This document shows, piece after piece, positions 27,619-36,049 of a DNA stretch of 64,000 nucleotides (its first letter is position 1; the number at the start of each line of letters is the position of its first letter). The stretch is from assembly GCF_008761635.1 (NCBI RefSeq), contig NZ_CP044344.1, positions 1,426,001 to 1,490,000 on the forward strand, given 5' to 3'. Origin of the DNA: Nocardioides cynanchi (GTDB lineage Bacteria; Actinomycetota; Actinomycetes; Propionibacteriales; Nocardioidaceae). The notes beneath the pieces were generated by a model. It did no database searches. It was given only the letters and a program-made list of their open reading frames with translations, and was not told the origin of the DNA. The position numbers and the translations under genes were made by a program.

Positions 27619-28931
27619 GTGACCGGCTCCGCTTCCCCGCCCTCGGCCTCGCCGAGACGGAACCAGTCGCGCGCGGTCTCCATGTCCTTGTCGCCTCGCC
27701 CGGACAGGTTGATCAGCATGATGTCGTCGGGGCCGTAGCCCTTCGCCACCTGCAGCGCCCCGGCGATCGCGTGGGCCGACTCGATGGCGGGGATGATCCC
27801 CTCGGTACGGCTGAGCAGCGCCATCGCCTCCATCGCCTCGGCGTCGGTGACCGGGGTGTACGACGCCCGTCCCGACGCCGCGAGCCAGGCGTGCTGCGGC
27901 CCGACGCCCGGGTAGTCGAGGCCCGCGGAGATCGAGTGCGACTCGATGGTCTGGCCGTCCTCGTCCTGGAGCACGTAGGTCCGCGCGCCGTGCAGCACAC
28001 CGGCGTCGCCGGCCGTGATCGTGGCGGCGTGGCGGCCGGTCTCGAAGCCGTCACCGCCGGGTTCGAAGCCGTGGATCTCCACGTCGTCGTCGAGGAAGGC
28101 CGTGAACAGACCGATCGCGTTCGAGCCACCGCCGACGCAGGCCGCGACGCCGCGCGGCAGCACGCCGTACCGGTCGAGGCACTGGGCCCGCGCCTCGTCG
28201 CCGATCGCGCGGGTGAAGTCACGGACCATGCTGGGGAAGGGGTGCGGGCCGGCGGCCGTCCCGAAGAGGTACGCCGTGTGGTCCACCGAGGCGACCCAGT
28301 CGCGCAACGCCTCGTTGATGGCGTCCTTGAGGGTGGCGCTGCCGGAGTCGACCGGGATCACCCGGGTGCCGAGCAGCTGCATGCGGGCGACGTTGAGCGC
28401 CTGGCGCTTGACGTCGACCGAGCCCATGTAGACGGTGCAGTCGAGCCCGAAGTAGGCCGCCGCGGTGGCGCTGGCGACGCCGTGCTGGCCGGCCCCGGTC
28501 TCGGCGATCACGCGGGTCTTGCCCATCCGCCGGGTGAGCAGGGCCTGGCCGAGCACGTTGCGGATCTTGTGCGCCCCGGTGTGGTTGAGGTCCTCGCGCT
28601 TGAGCAGGATCCGGCAGCCGACCTGCTCGGAGAGCCGGCCGGCCTCGTAGAGCGGGCTCGGCAGGCCGGCGTACTCGCGGCAGATCGTGGCGAACTCGTC
28701 GGTGAACGCGGGGTCGGCCATCGCCTCGTGCCAGGCCGCCGTCAGCTCGTCGAGGGCGCGGACCAGGGCCTCGGGCATGAAGCGCCCGCCCCAGCCCTCG
28801 GCCCCTCCGAACCAGCCCTGCTCGTCGGCTTCCCAGCCGCCCGCGGGTCGGGCGGCCTTCTCCGGTGGTCGAGCGGAATTCCCCGGTGGTCGAGCGGAAT
28901 TCCCCGGTGGTCGAGCGGAGTCGAGACTCAT
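27615..28931 (-). CDS. trpB: Tryptophan synthase beta subunit with a repeat-derived N-terminus
   Basis: 438 aa; joins indole and serine to make tryptophan using PLP. Seen: PLP lysine in [11 protein letters not shown] (about Lys122), catalytic Glu in [13 protein letters not shown], phosphate loop GGGSNAIG, and C-terminal [18 protein letters not shown]. The catalytic body begins around [13 protein letters not shown] (31-43). The first ~30 residues are an odd Pro/Arg extension made of [21 protein letters not shown], encoded by a 21-bp tandem repeat. The ATG at 28931 has a good AGGAG 9 nt upstream, so the extension is probably translated. It overlaps trpC (ATGA). Confidence 0.96.
   Translation of the reverse strand: MSLDSARPPGNSARPPGNSARPPEKAARPAGGWEADEQGWFGGAEGWGGRFMPEALVRALDELTAAWHEAMADPAFTDEFATICREYAGLPSPLYEAGRLSEQVGCRILLKREDLNHTGAHKIRNVLGQALLTRRMGKTRVIAETGAGQHGVASATAAAYFGLDCTVYMGSVDVKRQALNVARMQLLGTRVIPVDSGSATLKDAINEALRDWVASVDHTAYLFGTAAGPHPFPSMVRDFTRAIGDEARAQCLDRYGVLPRGVAACVGGGSNAIGLFTAFLDDDVEIHGFEPGGDGFETGRHAATITAGDAGVLHGARTYVLQDEDGQTIESHSISAGLDYPGVGPQHAWLAASGRASYTPVTDAEAMEAMALLSRTEGIIPAIESAHAIAGALQVAKGYGPDDIMLINLSGRGDKDMETARDWFRLGEAEGGEAEPVT
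28862..28924 (-). repeat. 21-bp tandem repeat in the trpB 5' end, three copies
   Basis: Copies at 28862-28882 and 28883-28903 are identical; the third (28904-28924) diverges in its last bases (GGAGTCGA in place of GGAATTCC). On the plus strand each begins CCGGTGGTCGAGCGG. Because 21 is a multiple of three, the repeat adds seven codons per copy without shifting trpB. The core GGTCGAGCGGAGTCGAGAC resembles dispersed repeats I recall from Nocardioides genomes. Confidence 0.85.
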
Positions 28932-29710
28932 GGCGTCACTCCTGTCATCGCACGCACGGCTTCCTCGGGAGCACCGTCGCGGACCAGTGCCTCGCCGACC
29001 AGCACGACGTCTGCTCCTTCCGCGACCCGACGGCGTACGTCGTCGGGGCCGGTGATGCCGCTCTCGGCCACCTTCACGACGCCGTCGGGCAGCTGCGGTG
29101 CCAGCTTGGAAAAGGTCGCAGGGTCGACGTCGAGGGTCTTCAGGTTGCGGGCGTTCACCCCGACCAGCCGGGCCTCGAGCGCGACCGCGCGCTCGGTCTC
29201 GGGCTCGTCGTGCACCTCGACCAGGGCGGTCAGCCCGAGCTCGCGGGCATGGTCGTAGAGCCGGGTCAGGGCGTCACCGGGCAGCGCGGCCACGATCAGC
29301 AGCACGAGGTCGGCGCCATGGGCCCGCGCCTCGAGCAGCTGGTAGGGCTCGACCACGAAGTCCTTGCGGAGCACGGGCGTCGTGACGGCCGCTCGGACGG
29401 CGTCCAGGTCGGCGAGACTGCCGCCGAAGCGGCGCTGCTCGGTCAGCACGCTGATCGCCGCGGCTCCGCCCCGCTCGTAGGCAGCAGCGAGCGCCGCGGG
29501 GTCCGCGATGTCGGCGAGGTCGCCCTTGCTCGGGCTGCGCCGCTTCACCTCGGCGATCACCGACGAGCCGGGCCGCCCGAAGGCCGGCATCGGGTCGCGG
29601 GCGGGGGGAAGGTCGAGCAGGCGGGCGCGCAGGTCCGCCTCGGGGACCTCCGACTGCCGCCGGGCCAGGTCGTCTCGCACGCCCGCGACGATGTCGTCGA
29701 GCACGGACAT
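28928..29710 (-). CDS. trpC: Indole-3-glycerol phosphate synthase
   Basis: 260 aa; closes the indole ring in tryptophan synthesis. Seen: a TIM barrel with [20 protein letters not shown] (catalytic Lys and substrate loop), [13 protein letters not shown] (catalytic Lys), [15 protein letters not shown] (Glu), [14 protein letters not shown], and [14 protein letters not shown]. The ATG at 29710 has GGGAGG 8 nt upstream; an upstream in-frame start lacks an RBS. First of trpC-trpB-trpA; it ends overlapping trpB. trpD and trpE are not in the window. Confidence 0.97.
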   Translation of the reverse strand: MSVLDDIVAGVRDDLARRQSEVPEADLRARLLDLPPARDPMPAFGRPGSSVIAEVKRRSPSKGDLADIADPAALAAAYERGGAAAISVLTEQRRFGGSLADLDAVRAAVTTPVLRKDFVVEPYQLLEARAHGADLVLLIVAALPGDALTRLYDHARELGLTALVEVHDEPETERAVALEARLVGVNARNLKTLDVDPATFSKLAPQLPDGVVKVAESGITGPDDVRRRVAEGADVVLVGEALVRDGAPEEAVRAMTGVTP

Positions 29711-29822
29711 GACACGACCTCCCAAGGGTCCGACCGGAGCGAGCGGAATCGCCGCCCAGCCTCTCACGCGGCACCTGAGCGGCCGTGACCTGCCCAGGAT
29801 CGACGGACGCGTGCCCGAGCCG

Positions 29823-30263
29823 TCAGGGGGCGAGCCAGCTGCCGGGCAGGTTGCGGGCCACGACGAAGACCGTCACGAGCACGAGCAGGGCGACCGTCAG
29901 CGCGCGCGGCACCGGTGGCACGAGGTGGGCGTCATGGCCCTGCCACGAGGCGAGGCTCCAGCGGGCGAAGAGCAGCCCGACCACCGGGATCAGCGCCACC
30001 AGGAGGAGGTTGCTCGACGCGGCCGCCGCCACGTGGCCGTGAGTGAGGTCGTTGACCGCGCGCAGGCTCCCGCAGCCCGGGCAGTAGAGGCCGGTCGCGA
30101 GGTAGAGGGGGCAGACCCCCCAGGAGTGGGAGACGTGGGGGTCGCGCAGCCTCAGGGCGAGCGTCGTCGCCGCGACCCCGCCCGCGGCGAGCAGCGGACC
30201 ACGCATCCGGGCCGCGCGGGTGCCGGCGGCCGCGGGGACGAGCCGCTCGGTCGTCAGGCTCAT
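29823..30263 (-). CDS. DUF2752 membrane protein
   Basis: 146 aa with three to four hydrophobic segments. Seen: the DUF2752 signature [19 protein letters not shown] (Cys and CPGCG-x-x-R), followed by [21 protein letters not shown]. Function unknown; the paired Cys may bind a metal. In actinobacteria this gene often lies between Trp-associated genes and trpC, as here. The 112-bp gap to trpC lets trpC have its own RBS and perhaps a promoter. Confidence 0.88.
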   Translation of the reverse strand: MSLTTERLVPAAAGTRAARMRGPLLAAGGVAATTLALRLRDPHVSHSWGVCPLYLATGLYCPGCGSLRAVNDLTHGHVAAAASSNLLLVALIPVVGLLFARWSLASWQGHDAHLVPPVPRALTVALLVLVTVFVVARNLPGSWLAP

Positions 30264-30281
30264 CGCGGGCCGCTCATCGGC

Positions 30282-30485
30282 TCAGTGGCCGCCGGGCCCG
30301 TTCAGGCCCATCCGCGACATCACCACGAACAGGACCAGGGCGACCACACCGAGGGCGACGCCGACCCAGAAGACCGCGAGCTTCACCGGGTCGAACATCA
30401 GGCCGATGCCGCCGACCACGAATCCCAGCATCGCCACCGCCACAGCCGCCCAGGCTGCCGGGGTGTTGCCGTGGTTGTCAGACAT
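30282..30485 (-). CDS. HGxxPAAW family small membrane protein
   Basis: 67 aa with two membrane segments. Seen: NHGNTPAAWAAVAVAMLGF, the family signature at the N-terminus, and a short C-terminal Gly/His tail. Function unknown. The ATG at 30485 has GAGGAGC 7 nt upstream. Its place between the Trp-associated membrane protein gene and DUF2752 is typical for actinobacteria. Confidence 0.88.
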   Translation of the reverse strand: MSDNHGNTPAAWAAVAVAMLGFVVGGIGLMFDPVKLAVFWVGVALGVVALVLFVVMSRMGLNGPGGH

Positions 30486-30529
30486 GCAGTGCTCCTCGTG
30501 GACGGTCTCCCGAAACGGGTAGCCGCATC

Positions 30530-31093
30530 CTAGTGGTCGCGATCGGTGGGGTCGTGCCCCTGGTCGATGGCGCGCCACAGGTCGACCTCCGACATGTCCT
30601 CGACGGACGGCCGGGCGGCCGGGGCGTCGTAGCGGCTGCCCATCTCGGGCCAGTGCGGACACAGCCGTACGGCGCTCACCGCGGTCGCGAGGGCGACCAG
30701 CGAGGCCAGGAGACCGACCCACCACCAGGCCGTGGTGTGGACGCCGATCCCGGTGACCCCGAGGTCGAGCGTCGCCGAGCGAGCCGAGTCGAGAGCCGAG
30801 GCCCGCCCCAGCACCGAGGTCGCCACCAGACCCGCGGCGCCCAGGACCCCCGCGGCGGCGACCACGCGTCGTACCACCCCGCGGGTGACCAGCAGGACGC
30901 CCCAGCAGGCCAGGGCCACCAGCCCGAGGGCGGCACCGAGCGGCACGTGGCCACCGGACCGGTCGACAAGGGCGGCGGTGCCGCCGGTCCGGTCGGGGGA
31001 CGCCCAGGGTCGGCCGCCGGCGAACGCGGCGAGGCCCGAGCCGGCGAGGCCGGCCAGCACCGTCGGCCCGAAGAGGCGGCGCGGCTCAGACAC
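30530..31093 (-). CDS. Trp biosynthesis-associated membrane protein (TIGR02234)
   Basis: 187 aa with four membrane segments (about 7-25, 49-67, 75-95, 120-140). Seen: [20 protein letters not shown] at the N-terminus, then a long periplasmic loop ending [15 protein letters not shown], and a cytoplasmic C-terminus with [13 protein letters not shown], typical of the TIGR02234 family. Function unknown. It starts with a GTG 8 bp inside the end of hisI, so it is translated with hisI; the trpE gene that commonly lies between these genes in relatives is missing here. Confidence 0.88.
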   Translation of the reverse strand: MSEPRRLFGPTVLAGLAGSGLAAFAGGRPWASPDRTGGTAALVDRSGGHVPLGAALGLVALACWGVLLVTRGVVRRVVAAAGVLGAAGLVATSVLGRASALDSARSATLDLGVTGIGVHTTAWWWVGLLASLVALATAVSAVRLCPHWPEMGSRYDAPAARPSVEDMSEVDLWRAIDQGHDPTDRDH

Positions 31094-31451
31094 CGGCGCC
31101 CCGCGGGTCGTCGGAGATCCACAGCACGTCGGCGTCGAAGCAGGTGCGGTCGCCGGTGTGGCAGGCGGCGCCCTCCTGCTCGACGCCCAGCAGCAGGGTG
31201 TCGCCGTCGCAGTCGAGGCGCACCGAGCGCACCCACTGCCGGTTGCCCGAGGTCTCGCCCTTGGTCCAGTACTCACCGCGCGAGCGGCTCCAGTACGTCG
31301 CCCGGCCCGAGGCGATCGTCCGGGCCAGCGCCTCGTCGTCCATCCAGCCCAGCATCAGCACCTCTCCGGTGTCGTGCTGCTGCGCGATGGCCGGGACCAG
31401 GCCCGCGTCGTTGCGTCGCAGTCGTGCGCTGATCGCCGGGTCGAGGTCCAC
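31086..31451 (-). CDS. hisI: Phosphoribosyl-AMP cyclohydrolase
   Basis: 121 aa; third step of histidine synthesis, opening the adenine ring. Seen: [38 protein letters not shown] and CHTGDRTCF, giving the zinc-binding Cys residues and the substrate loop. The GTG at 31451 has GGGAGG 8 nt upstream and gives the expected N-terminus ([12 protein letters not shown]); further in-frame starts upstream lack an RBS. It is separated from the main his operon and heads the trp-associated gene string. Divergent from the TIGR03085 gene. Confidence 0.95.
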   Translation of the reverse strand: MDLDPAISARLRRNDAGLVPAIAQQHDTGEVLMLGWMDDEALARTIASGRATYWSRSRGEYWTKGETSGNRQWVRSVRLDCDGDTLLLGVEQEGAACHTGDRTCFDADVLWISDDPRGAGV

Positions 31452-31474
31452 CCGGTCATCCTCCCATCGGCGCC

Positions 31475-31480
31475 TATGCT
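31475..31480 (+). promoter_or_regulatory. -10 box of the TIGR03085 gene, leaderless
   Basis: TATGCT, 8 nt before the ATG at 31489, with no RBS between. It lies in the 37-bp spacer shared with divergent hisI. Confidence 0.45.
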
Positions 31481-31488
31481 CGGCAGAC

Positions 31489-32115
31489 ATGACCTCCCTC
31501 GCCCGCCGCGAACGCCTGGCCCTCTGCGACACGGCCCTCCGTGAGGGTCCGGACGCGCCCACCCTGTGCGAGCCGTGGGACGTCCAGGCCCTGCTCTGCC
31601 ACCTCCTGGTGCGCGAACGGCGGCCGGTCGCGGCGGTCGGCATCGCCGTGGGCCCGCTGTCGGGTCTGACCGACCGGGCGATGGGGCGGCTGGCGCGCAC
31701 CGACTTCCCGGTGCTCGTCGAGCGGTTCCGGACGCCGTGGGTGCTGCCGTTCGCGATCCCCGGCGTGGAGCAGGTCGTCAACACCACCGAGTTCTACATC
31801 CACCACGAGGACATCCGCCGCGCGCAGCCCGGCTGGGCGCCACGGCTGCTGTCGGACGCCGACGAGGCGACCCTCTGGTCGTTCCTGAAGGTGGTCGGCC
31901 GCGGGCTGACCCGTTTCGCCGGCGTCCCCGTGCGGATCTCGTGGGACGACCACGTGGCTGACCTGCGTGGCGGGGAGGGCGACCCGGTCGTCGTCTCGGG
32001 CCCTCCCTCGGAGCTGGCCCTGATGCTGTACGGGCGTGATCGCGTCGCGCAGGTGAAGTACGACGGTCCGGACGACGCGATCGCCCGGCTGCGTAACACG
32101 GACCTCGGCATCTAG
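31489..32115 (+). CDS. TIGR03085 family metal-binding protein (DinB/mycothiol type)
   Basis: 208 aa, a four-helix DinB-like protein of the mycothiol-dependent maleylpyruvate isomerase-like group. Seen: [17 protein letters not shown] at the N-terminus, then [21 protein letters not shown] (typical W-x-V-x-x-L-x-x-H), and a second His pair in [16 protein letters not shown], the likely metal ligands. It may bind a metal and use mycothiol as thiol cofactor; the substrate is unknown. Probably leaderless. The C-terminal half has the SCP2-like LMLYGRDRV strand. Divergent from hisI. Confidence 0.85.
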   Translation: MTSLARRERLALCDTALREGPDAPTLCEPWDVQALLCHLLVRERRPVAAVGIAVGPLSGLTDRAMGRLARTDFPVLVERFRTPWVLPFAIPGVEQVVNTTEFYIHHEDIRRAQPGWAPRLLSDADEATLWSFLKVVGRGLTRFAGVPVRISWDDHVADLRGGEGDPVVVSGPPSELALMLYGRDRVAQVKYDGPDDAIARLRNTDLGI

Positions 32116-32170
32116 GTCAAGTTTTGCCCAGTTGTGCCCTCTCGGAGGCGAAGTCGGGCTACCGTCGTGA

Positions 32171-32199
32171 TGTGGCCCACCCCCACTTCCAGGGCCACA
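32171..32199. other. Hairpin 1 in the spacer before the methyltransferase
   Basis: TGTGGCCC (32171-32178) and GGGCCACA (32192-32199) form a perfect 8-bp stem with a 13-nt loop. It follows the TIGR03085 gene and may terminate it, or be part of a leader RNA with the next hairpin. Confidence 0.5.
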
Positions 32200-32200
32200 C

Positions 32201-32237
32201 GAACGACGCTCGCGCTCTCCAATTGCGGGCGTCGTTC
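32201..32237. other. Hairpin 2 in the spacer before the methyltransferase
   Basis: GAACGACGC (32201-32209) and GCGTCGTTC (32229-32237) form a perfect 9-bp stem with a 19-nt loop, one base after hairpin 1. Two adjacent hairpins suggest a terminator pair or an RNA element with a regulatory role. Confidence 0.5.
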
Positions 32238-32284
32238 CTGCGTCCGCGGCGCGGTCCTCGATCCGTCCCCGGCCGGGGGTCGTG

Positions 32285-32914
32285 ATGACCGACGAGTCGT
32301 TCGACCGGGACTCGTGGGAGCGCCGCTGGGACCAGGTGCAGCGCGAGCACTCCCACCAGGTGGCGGCGCGGCCGCCGAGCGCGACCCTGCGGTCGGAGGT
32401 CGCTGGGCTGCCCTCCGGCCGGGCGCTCGACGCGGGCTGCGGGCACGGCGCCGAGTCGCTCTGGCTCGCCGGGCGTGGCTGGCAGGTCACGGCGGTCGAC
32501 TTCTCGCGGACGGCGCTCGACCTGGGTCGCACCCTGGCCGACGCGGCCGGCCCCGTGGTGGCCGACCGGATCACCTGGGTCGAGGGCGACCTCGGCCGCT
32601 GGACTCCCGAGGTCGGTGCGTTCGACCTCGTCAGCTGTCTCTACGTCCACGTCACCGGCTCCGTGGACGAGCTGATCCGGCGGCTGGGCGCGGGCGTCAC
32701 GCCCGGTGGGACGCTCCTTCTGGTCGGTCACCAGCCGGTGGATCCCGCCACCGGTGCTCCGACGGCTGCGGCGGGCCAGGTCCAGGTCTCGGTGGCCGAC
32801 GCGGTCGGCGCGCTCCCCACCACCGACTGGGAGGTCGTCGCGGCCGAGGACCGACCACGTGCGGCCGCCCGGAGCGGAGTCGACGCGGTGGTGCGCGCCG
32901 TACGTCGTCGCTAG
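32285..32914 (+). CDS. Class I SAM-dependent methyltransferase
   Basis: 209 aa from the ATG at 32285 (a GTG one codon earlier is possible). Seen: motif I RALDAGCGHGAESLWLA with the SAM-binding GCGHG, then VTAVDFSRTAL (acidic Asp binding ribose), motif FDLVSCLYVHVTGS, and LLLVGHQPVDP. N-terminal DRDSWERRWDQVQREHS resembles small-molecule methyltransferases of the tellurite/thiopurine kind. Substrate unknown. The start is preceded by GGGGGTCG, a weak RBS. Converges on the NlpC/P60 gene. Confidence 0.88.
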   Translation: MTDESFDRDSWERRWDQVQREHSHQVAARPPSATLRSEVAGLPSGRALDAGCGHGAESLWLAGRGWQVTAVDFSRTALDLGRTLADAAGPVVADRITWVEGDLGRWTPEVGAFDLVSCLYVHVTGSVDELIRRLGAGVTPGGTLLLVGHQPVDPATGAPTAAAGQVQVSVADAVGALPTTDWEVVAAEDRPRAAARSGVDAVVRAVRRR

Positions 32915-32936
32915 GCGACCGCCCGTCCCGGCGCGG

Positions 32937-34007
32937 TCAGGGCAGGTAGCGGCGGGAGCCGACGTACTCCGACTGGTACGCCGTCGTCGCGGTGGCGATC
33001 ACCTGGACCCGCGCCCCGGTGTGGGGACTGTGGACCATCAGCCCGTTGCCGACGTACATCGACACGTGATGGACCAGGCCGTTCGTCGCGTAGAACAACA
33101 GGTCACCCGGGCGTGGCCGGGCGGCCGAGGTGCCGTGCTGCGACTGCGGCTCGGCGTCTCGGGGGATCCGGATCCCGTGCACCCGGTAGTCGAGCCAGGT
33201 CAGACCCGAGCAGTCCAGGCCGAATCCGGAGGCACCGGCCCAGAGGTAGGGCAGTCCGAGGAACTGCTCGGCGGTGTGGACCAGGCTCGCTCGCGTCGGT
33301 GCCCGGGCCGGGCTGCCGGTCGGGTGGACGACGACGACGTGGCCGGCGATCCGGCGGACCCGGCCGCTGGGCGCCATCACCCGGACGAACCCGTCGGTGA
33401 TGCCGACCACGGGGAGGCTGGTGCCGAAGCTGATCGGGAACAGCGGCACAGCCCCCGCGTCGTCGGTGCGCAGCTCCGCGATCCGGACCACCACCGTCGC
33501 CACCTGCGCGGAGCCGGTCGGCGGCCGGGCGGTGAGCTGTCGGCGTGGGACCCAGCCCGGGTAGCCGCGAGGGTCGGCCGGGGTCGGCTGGGAAGGGACG
33601 ACGACACGAGCCCAGCCGGGGCGGTCGGGAGGGAGCGCCAGCACTCGCACCCGGTCGCCCAGCAGCGCCTGCGTGTCCGCCCGGCCGCTGAGCCCGCGCC
33701 GTTCGGCCAGGGTCAGGTCCGCCAGCCAGGTCTCGATCCGTGCCGGGCGGGTCAGGGCGGGCGCGTCGACCGCACGCGGTGAGCTCGGTGACCGCCAGAG
33801 GGTGGCCACCGAGACCGAGACCCACGCGTCGTGCCCGACGGCCAGCGGCGGCTGGTCGCCGCCGCCCCGCGGGTGCGCAATCGTCACCGTGGAGGCTGGC
33901 CGGTCCGAGCTCCCGGGGTCGGCCGACGTCCGGTCGGCCGCGCACGAGCCGACCAGGAGCGCTGCCACCAGCGCCGCCAGGGTGACCCTGCCCACGGACC
34001 TGCGCAC
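32937..34007 (-). CDS. NlpC/P60 peptidoglycan endopeptidase, lipoprotein
   Basis: 356 aa. Seen: a signal peptide with lipobox LVGSC (about Cys22), a long middle part with SH3b-like strands (around 70-220), and a C-terminal NlpC/P60 domain with catalytic Cys in GLDCSGLTWLDYRVHG, His in LVHHVSMYVGNGLMVHS, and YLWAGASGFG just before. It would cut peptide bridges (gamma-D-Glu-meso-DAP) in the cell wall outside the membrane. The frame is open further upstream; the GTG at 34007 gives a proper signal peptide, with GGAG a little close (2 nt). The precise start is uncertain. Confidence 0.88.
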   Translation of the reverse strand: MRRSVGRVTLAALVAALLVGSCAADRTSADPGSSDRPASTVTIAHPRGGGDQPPLAVGHDAWVSVSVATLWRSPSSPRAVDAPALTRPARIETWLADLTLAERRGLSGRADTQALLGDRVRVLALPPDRPGWARVVVPSQPTPADPRGYPGWVPRRQLTARPPTGSAQVATVVVRIAELRTDDAGAVPLFPISFGTSLPVVGITDGFVRVMAPSGRVRRIAGHVVVVHPTGSPARAPTRASLVHTAEQFLGLPYLWAGASGFGLDCSGLTWLDYRVHGIRIPRDAEPQSQHGTSAARPRPGDLLFYATNGLVHHVSMYVGNGLMVHSPHTGARVQVIATATTAYQSEYVGSRRYLP

Positions 34008-34108
34008 GACTCCACGGTGCCGCCTCTCCCGGGCCGCCGTCCAGTGGCGAAGGTCATCGGACCCTGTTGAGACGCCACGAACCCCCGGACCCACTGGGGC
34101 CGCCGGAC

Positions 34109-34681
34109 TCACGGGACCGGGAAGTCTCTCGGAGGGCCCTCTCCGGTGGCCCCGTCGACGTCCTCGCGCAGCAGGTCGGCGTGCCCGGTGTGGCGGGCGT
34201 ACTCCTCGATCATGTCGGCCATCAGCCGGCGCAGGCTCATGCCCTGGTGGGTCCTCTGCTCGAGGCCGCCGTGGGACAGCGCCTCGGTGAGCGCGTGGCG
34301 CGAGCGCTGCACGGACGCGACCCACAGCCCACGGAGGGCATCGGGGGTGTCGTCGGCCGCCGAGCTCCAGACCCACTCCTCCCAGTCCCGCTCGAGGTCC
34401 ACCCCGTCGAACGGCGCCGTCGACGGGCGACCGGCGAGGTGGTCCTGGAAGTAGAGCTCCTCGACCCAGGCCAGGTGCTTGAGCAGGCCACCCAGCGTCA
34501 CCGACGACCGGCCGAGTCTCAGCGCCAGACCGTCCGCGTCCACGTCCGCGCACTTCCAGGCGAAAGTGCGCCGGTTGCGTTCGAGGGTGACCACCGCGGT
34601 CTCGACCTCGTCGCCGTGCAGGAAGCGTTCGAGGTCCAGCTCGGGCGGCTGTCCGGGCGTGAAGCCGAAGGTGGTCGTCAT
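34109..34681 (-). CDS. DinB family protein (DUF664, mycothiol transferase-like)
   Basis: 190 aa, a four-helix DinB protein. Seen: TLGGLLKHLAWVEELYFQD (first metal His), and MSLRRLMADMIEEYARHTGHADLLREDVDG with the H-x-x-H pair that normally completes the metal site. Proteins of this group are linked to mycothiol or bacillithiol transfer in detoxification. It begins 6 nt after a TAGGCT box, so is probably leaderless, and has no RBS. Confidence 0.88.
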   Translation of the reverse strand: MTTTFGFTPGQPPELDLERFLHGDEVETAVVTLERNRRTFAWKCADVDADGLALRLGRSSVTLGGLLKHLAWVEELYFQDHLAGRPSTAPFDGVDLERDWEEWVWSSAADDTPDALRGLWVASVQRSRHALTEALSHGGLEQRTHQGMSLRRLMADMIEEYARHTGHADLLREDVDGATGEGPPRDFPVP

Positions 34682-34687
34682 GCGTCG

Positions 34688-34693
34688 AGCCTA
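34688..34693 (-). promoter_or_regulatory. -10 box of the DinB gene, leaderless
   Basis: Reads TAGGCT on the minus strand, with 6 nt to the ATG at 34681. Confidence 0.45.
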
Positions 34694-34848
34694 GGCATGA
34701 TTCCGGACGAGAGACGTCAGCAACCCGCCCGCGTCAGGAGGCTCGGCGTACGACGGCCTCCTGCTCACGCGACCAGCGAGCGGCGCGTCGCGACGCGTCG
34801 GTGGCGAACTCGGTGGCCCGACGGCGGTCGGCCCGTGACACTGTCCGA

Positions 34849-35586
34849 GTGGAGGAGGTCCGGGTCGTCGTGGCGCACCAGGAGCGCGCCACCCTGCGGG
34901 TGGGCGAGGTGTTCCTGAAGGTCGACGCCGACCAGGCGCGCACCGATGTCGAGGTCGCGGCGATGGCCCTGGCGCCGGTTCCTACTCCGGAGATCCTGTG
35001 GTGCACGCCTCCTGTGCTCGCGCTGGCCGCCCTCCCGGGGACCGCCCTCGGCCGCCTCGGCGAGCCGTCGCCGTCGTCGCCGGCGGCGTGGGCCGCAGCG
35101 GGCGCCGCCGTCCGCGCCCTTCACGACGCACCGCTACCGCCCTGGCCCGGCCGCAGCCTCGACGAGAAGGCAGCGAGCCTCGACCGCGAGTGCGCGTGGA
35201 TCCTGGCGAACGACGTGCTCCCCGCCGAGCTGGTCACCCGGAACCGGGCGGTGGCCGACGCAGCCCTGCGGGCGTGGACGCCGGTGTTCATGCACGGCGA
35301 CCTGCAGGTCGCCCACGTGTTCGTCGACGGCGACCGGGTCACCGGGGTGCTCGACTGGTCCGAGGCGGGGCAGGGTGACGGCCTGTACGACCTCGCCAGC
35401 CTGACCCTCGGCCACCGGGAGCACCTCGACGACGTGATGGCCGGCTACGGCCGCGACGTCGACGTCGACGTGGTCCGGGCGTGGTGGTCCCTGCGCAGCC
35501 TGACCGCGATCCGCTGGTTGGTCGAGCACGGCTTCGACCCGTCCGCGCCGGGCTGCGAGATCGACGTGCTGAGGTCGCAGGCCTGA
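34849..35586 (+). CDS. Aminoglycoside phosphotransferase-like protein (APH/choline kinase fold)
   Basis: About 245 aa from the GTG at 34849; starts at 34801 or 34870 are also possible. Seen: a short N-lobe with FLKVDADQARTDVEVAAM (ATP-binding Lys in LKVD), and a C-lobe with the Brenner-like motif VFMHGDLQVAHVFVDGD, where the usual Asn is replaced by His, then VTGVLDWSEAGQGDGLYDLA (metal-binding Asp). These are APH-family catalytic features. The substrate is not predictable; such genes are often not resistance genes. The His in place of Asn deserves a look. Confidence 0.82.
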   Translation: MEEVRVVVAHQERATLRVGEVFLKVDADQARTDVEVAAMALAPVPTPEILWCTPPVLALAALPGTALGRLGEPSPSSPAAWAAAGAAVRALHDAPLPPWPGRSLDEKAASLDRECAWILANDVLPAELVTRNRAVADAALRAWTPVFMHGDLQVAHVFVDGDRVTGVLDWSEAGQGDGLYDLASLTLGHREHLDDVMAGYGRDVDVDVVRAWWSLRSLTAIRWLVEHGFDPSAPGCEIDVLRSQA

Positions 35587-35592
35587 GGAGTC

Positions 35593-35627
35593 GGGCTGAG
35601 GGTCGGGCTGAGGGGTCGGGCCGGGGG
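35593..35627 (+). other. Potential G-quadruplex in the spacer after the phosphotransferase gene
   Basis: Six runs of three to five G separated by 2-4 nt (GGG-CTGA-GGG-TC-GGG-CTGA-GGGG...), starting 7 nt after the phosphotransferase stop. The spacer (35587-35747) also carries a partial direct repeat GTCGGGCTGAGG. No promoter is obvious except a possible one for the PspC gene. Confidence 0.5.
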
Positions 35628-35702
35628 TCCGGACCGGCGGGTCAGGGTCGGGGCAGGGCTTCACCCGATGTGCGGGAGGGCCACACCGGAGCACAGTGGA
35701 GC

Positions 35703-35723
35703 TGTCGGGGAGAAGCCCCGACA
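35703..35723 (+). promoter_or_regulatory. Hairpin in the leader of the PspC gene
   Basis: TGTCGGGG (35703-35710) and CCCCGACA (35716-35723) form a perfect 8-bp stem with a 5-nt loop, 24 nt before the PspC start. It may be an operator or a leader hairpin. Confidence 0.4.
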
Positions 35724-35747
35724 CGACACCGAAGGAAGTGCTCCACC

Positions 35748-36005
35748 ATGAACGACATCAGCCAGAGCCTCGGCCGCCAAGGTCTCGTCCGGCCGCGCGA
35801 CGGACGGCTGCTGGGCGGCGTCGTCGCCGGCCTCGGCCGGCGCTTCGGGATCGACCCGTGGCCGGCCCGCCTGCTGTTCGTGCTGGCCCTGATGGTGATC
35901 CCCGGCAGCCAGATCCTGGTCTACCCGATCCTGTGGATCCTGATGCCCACCGAGCAGGCCGCTGCCGACCTGGCTGCCCAGGGGCAGCCGGTCCCCGGCG
36001 TCTGA
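35748..36005 (+). CDS. PspC domain membrane protein
   Basis: 85 aa. Seen: LVRPRDGRLLGGVVAGLGRRFGIDPWPARLLFVLALMV, the PspC-domain pattern (R-x-L-G-G-V-x-A-G-L), and one to two membrane helices, ending ILWILMPTE. PspC proteins belong to envelope-stress responses (phage-shock); this short version is common in actinobacteria. The ATG at 35748 has AAGGAAG 9 nt upstream. A hairpin lies in its leader. Converges on hisF. Confidence 0.88.
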   Translation: MNDISQSLGRQGLVRPRDGRLLGGVVAGLGRRFGIDPWPARLLFVLALMVIPGSQILVYPILWILMPTEQAAADLAAQGQPVPGV

Positions 36006-36019
36006 CCCACGTCGTACGA

Positions 36020-36049
36020 CGGGCGCCCGGTCAGCGGACCGGGTGCCCG
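36020..36049. terminator. Bidirectional terminator between the PspC gene and hisF
   Basis: CGGGCGCCCGGTC (36020-36032) pairs with GACCGGGTGCCCG (36037-36049) across a 4-nt loop: 13 pairs with one G-U. It overlaps the hisF stop codon, so serves both convergent genes. The palindrome CGTCGTACGACG (36010-36021) abuts it. Confidence 0.7.

Noticed and set aside
28862-28924. A CRISPR-like array
   Set aside because: The 21-bp units are contiguous with no spacers and are coding.
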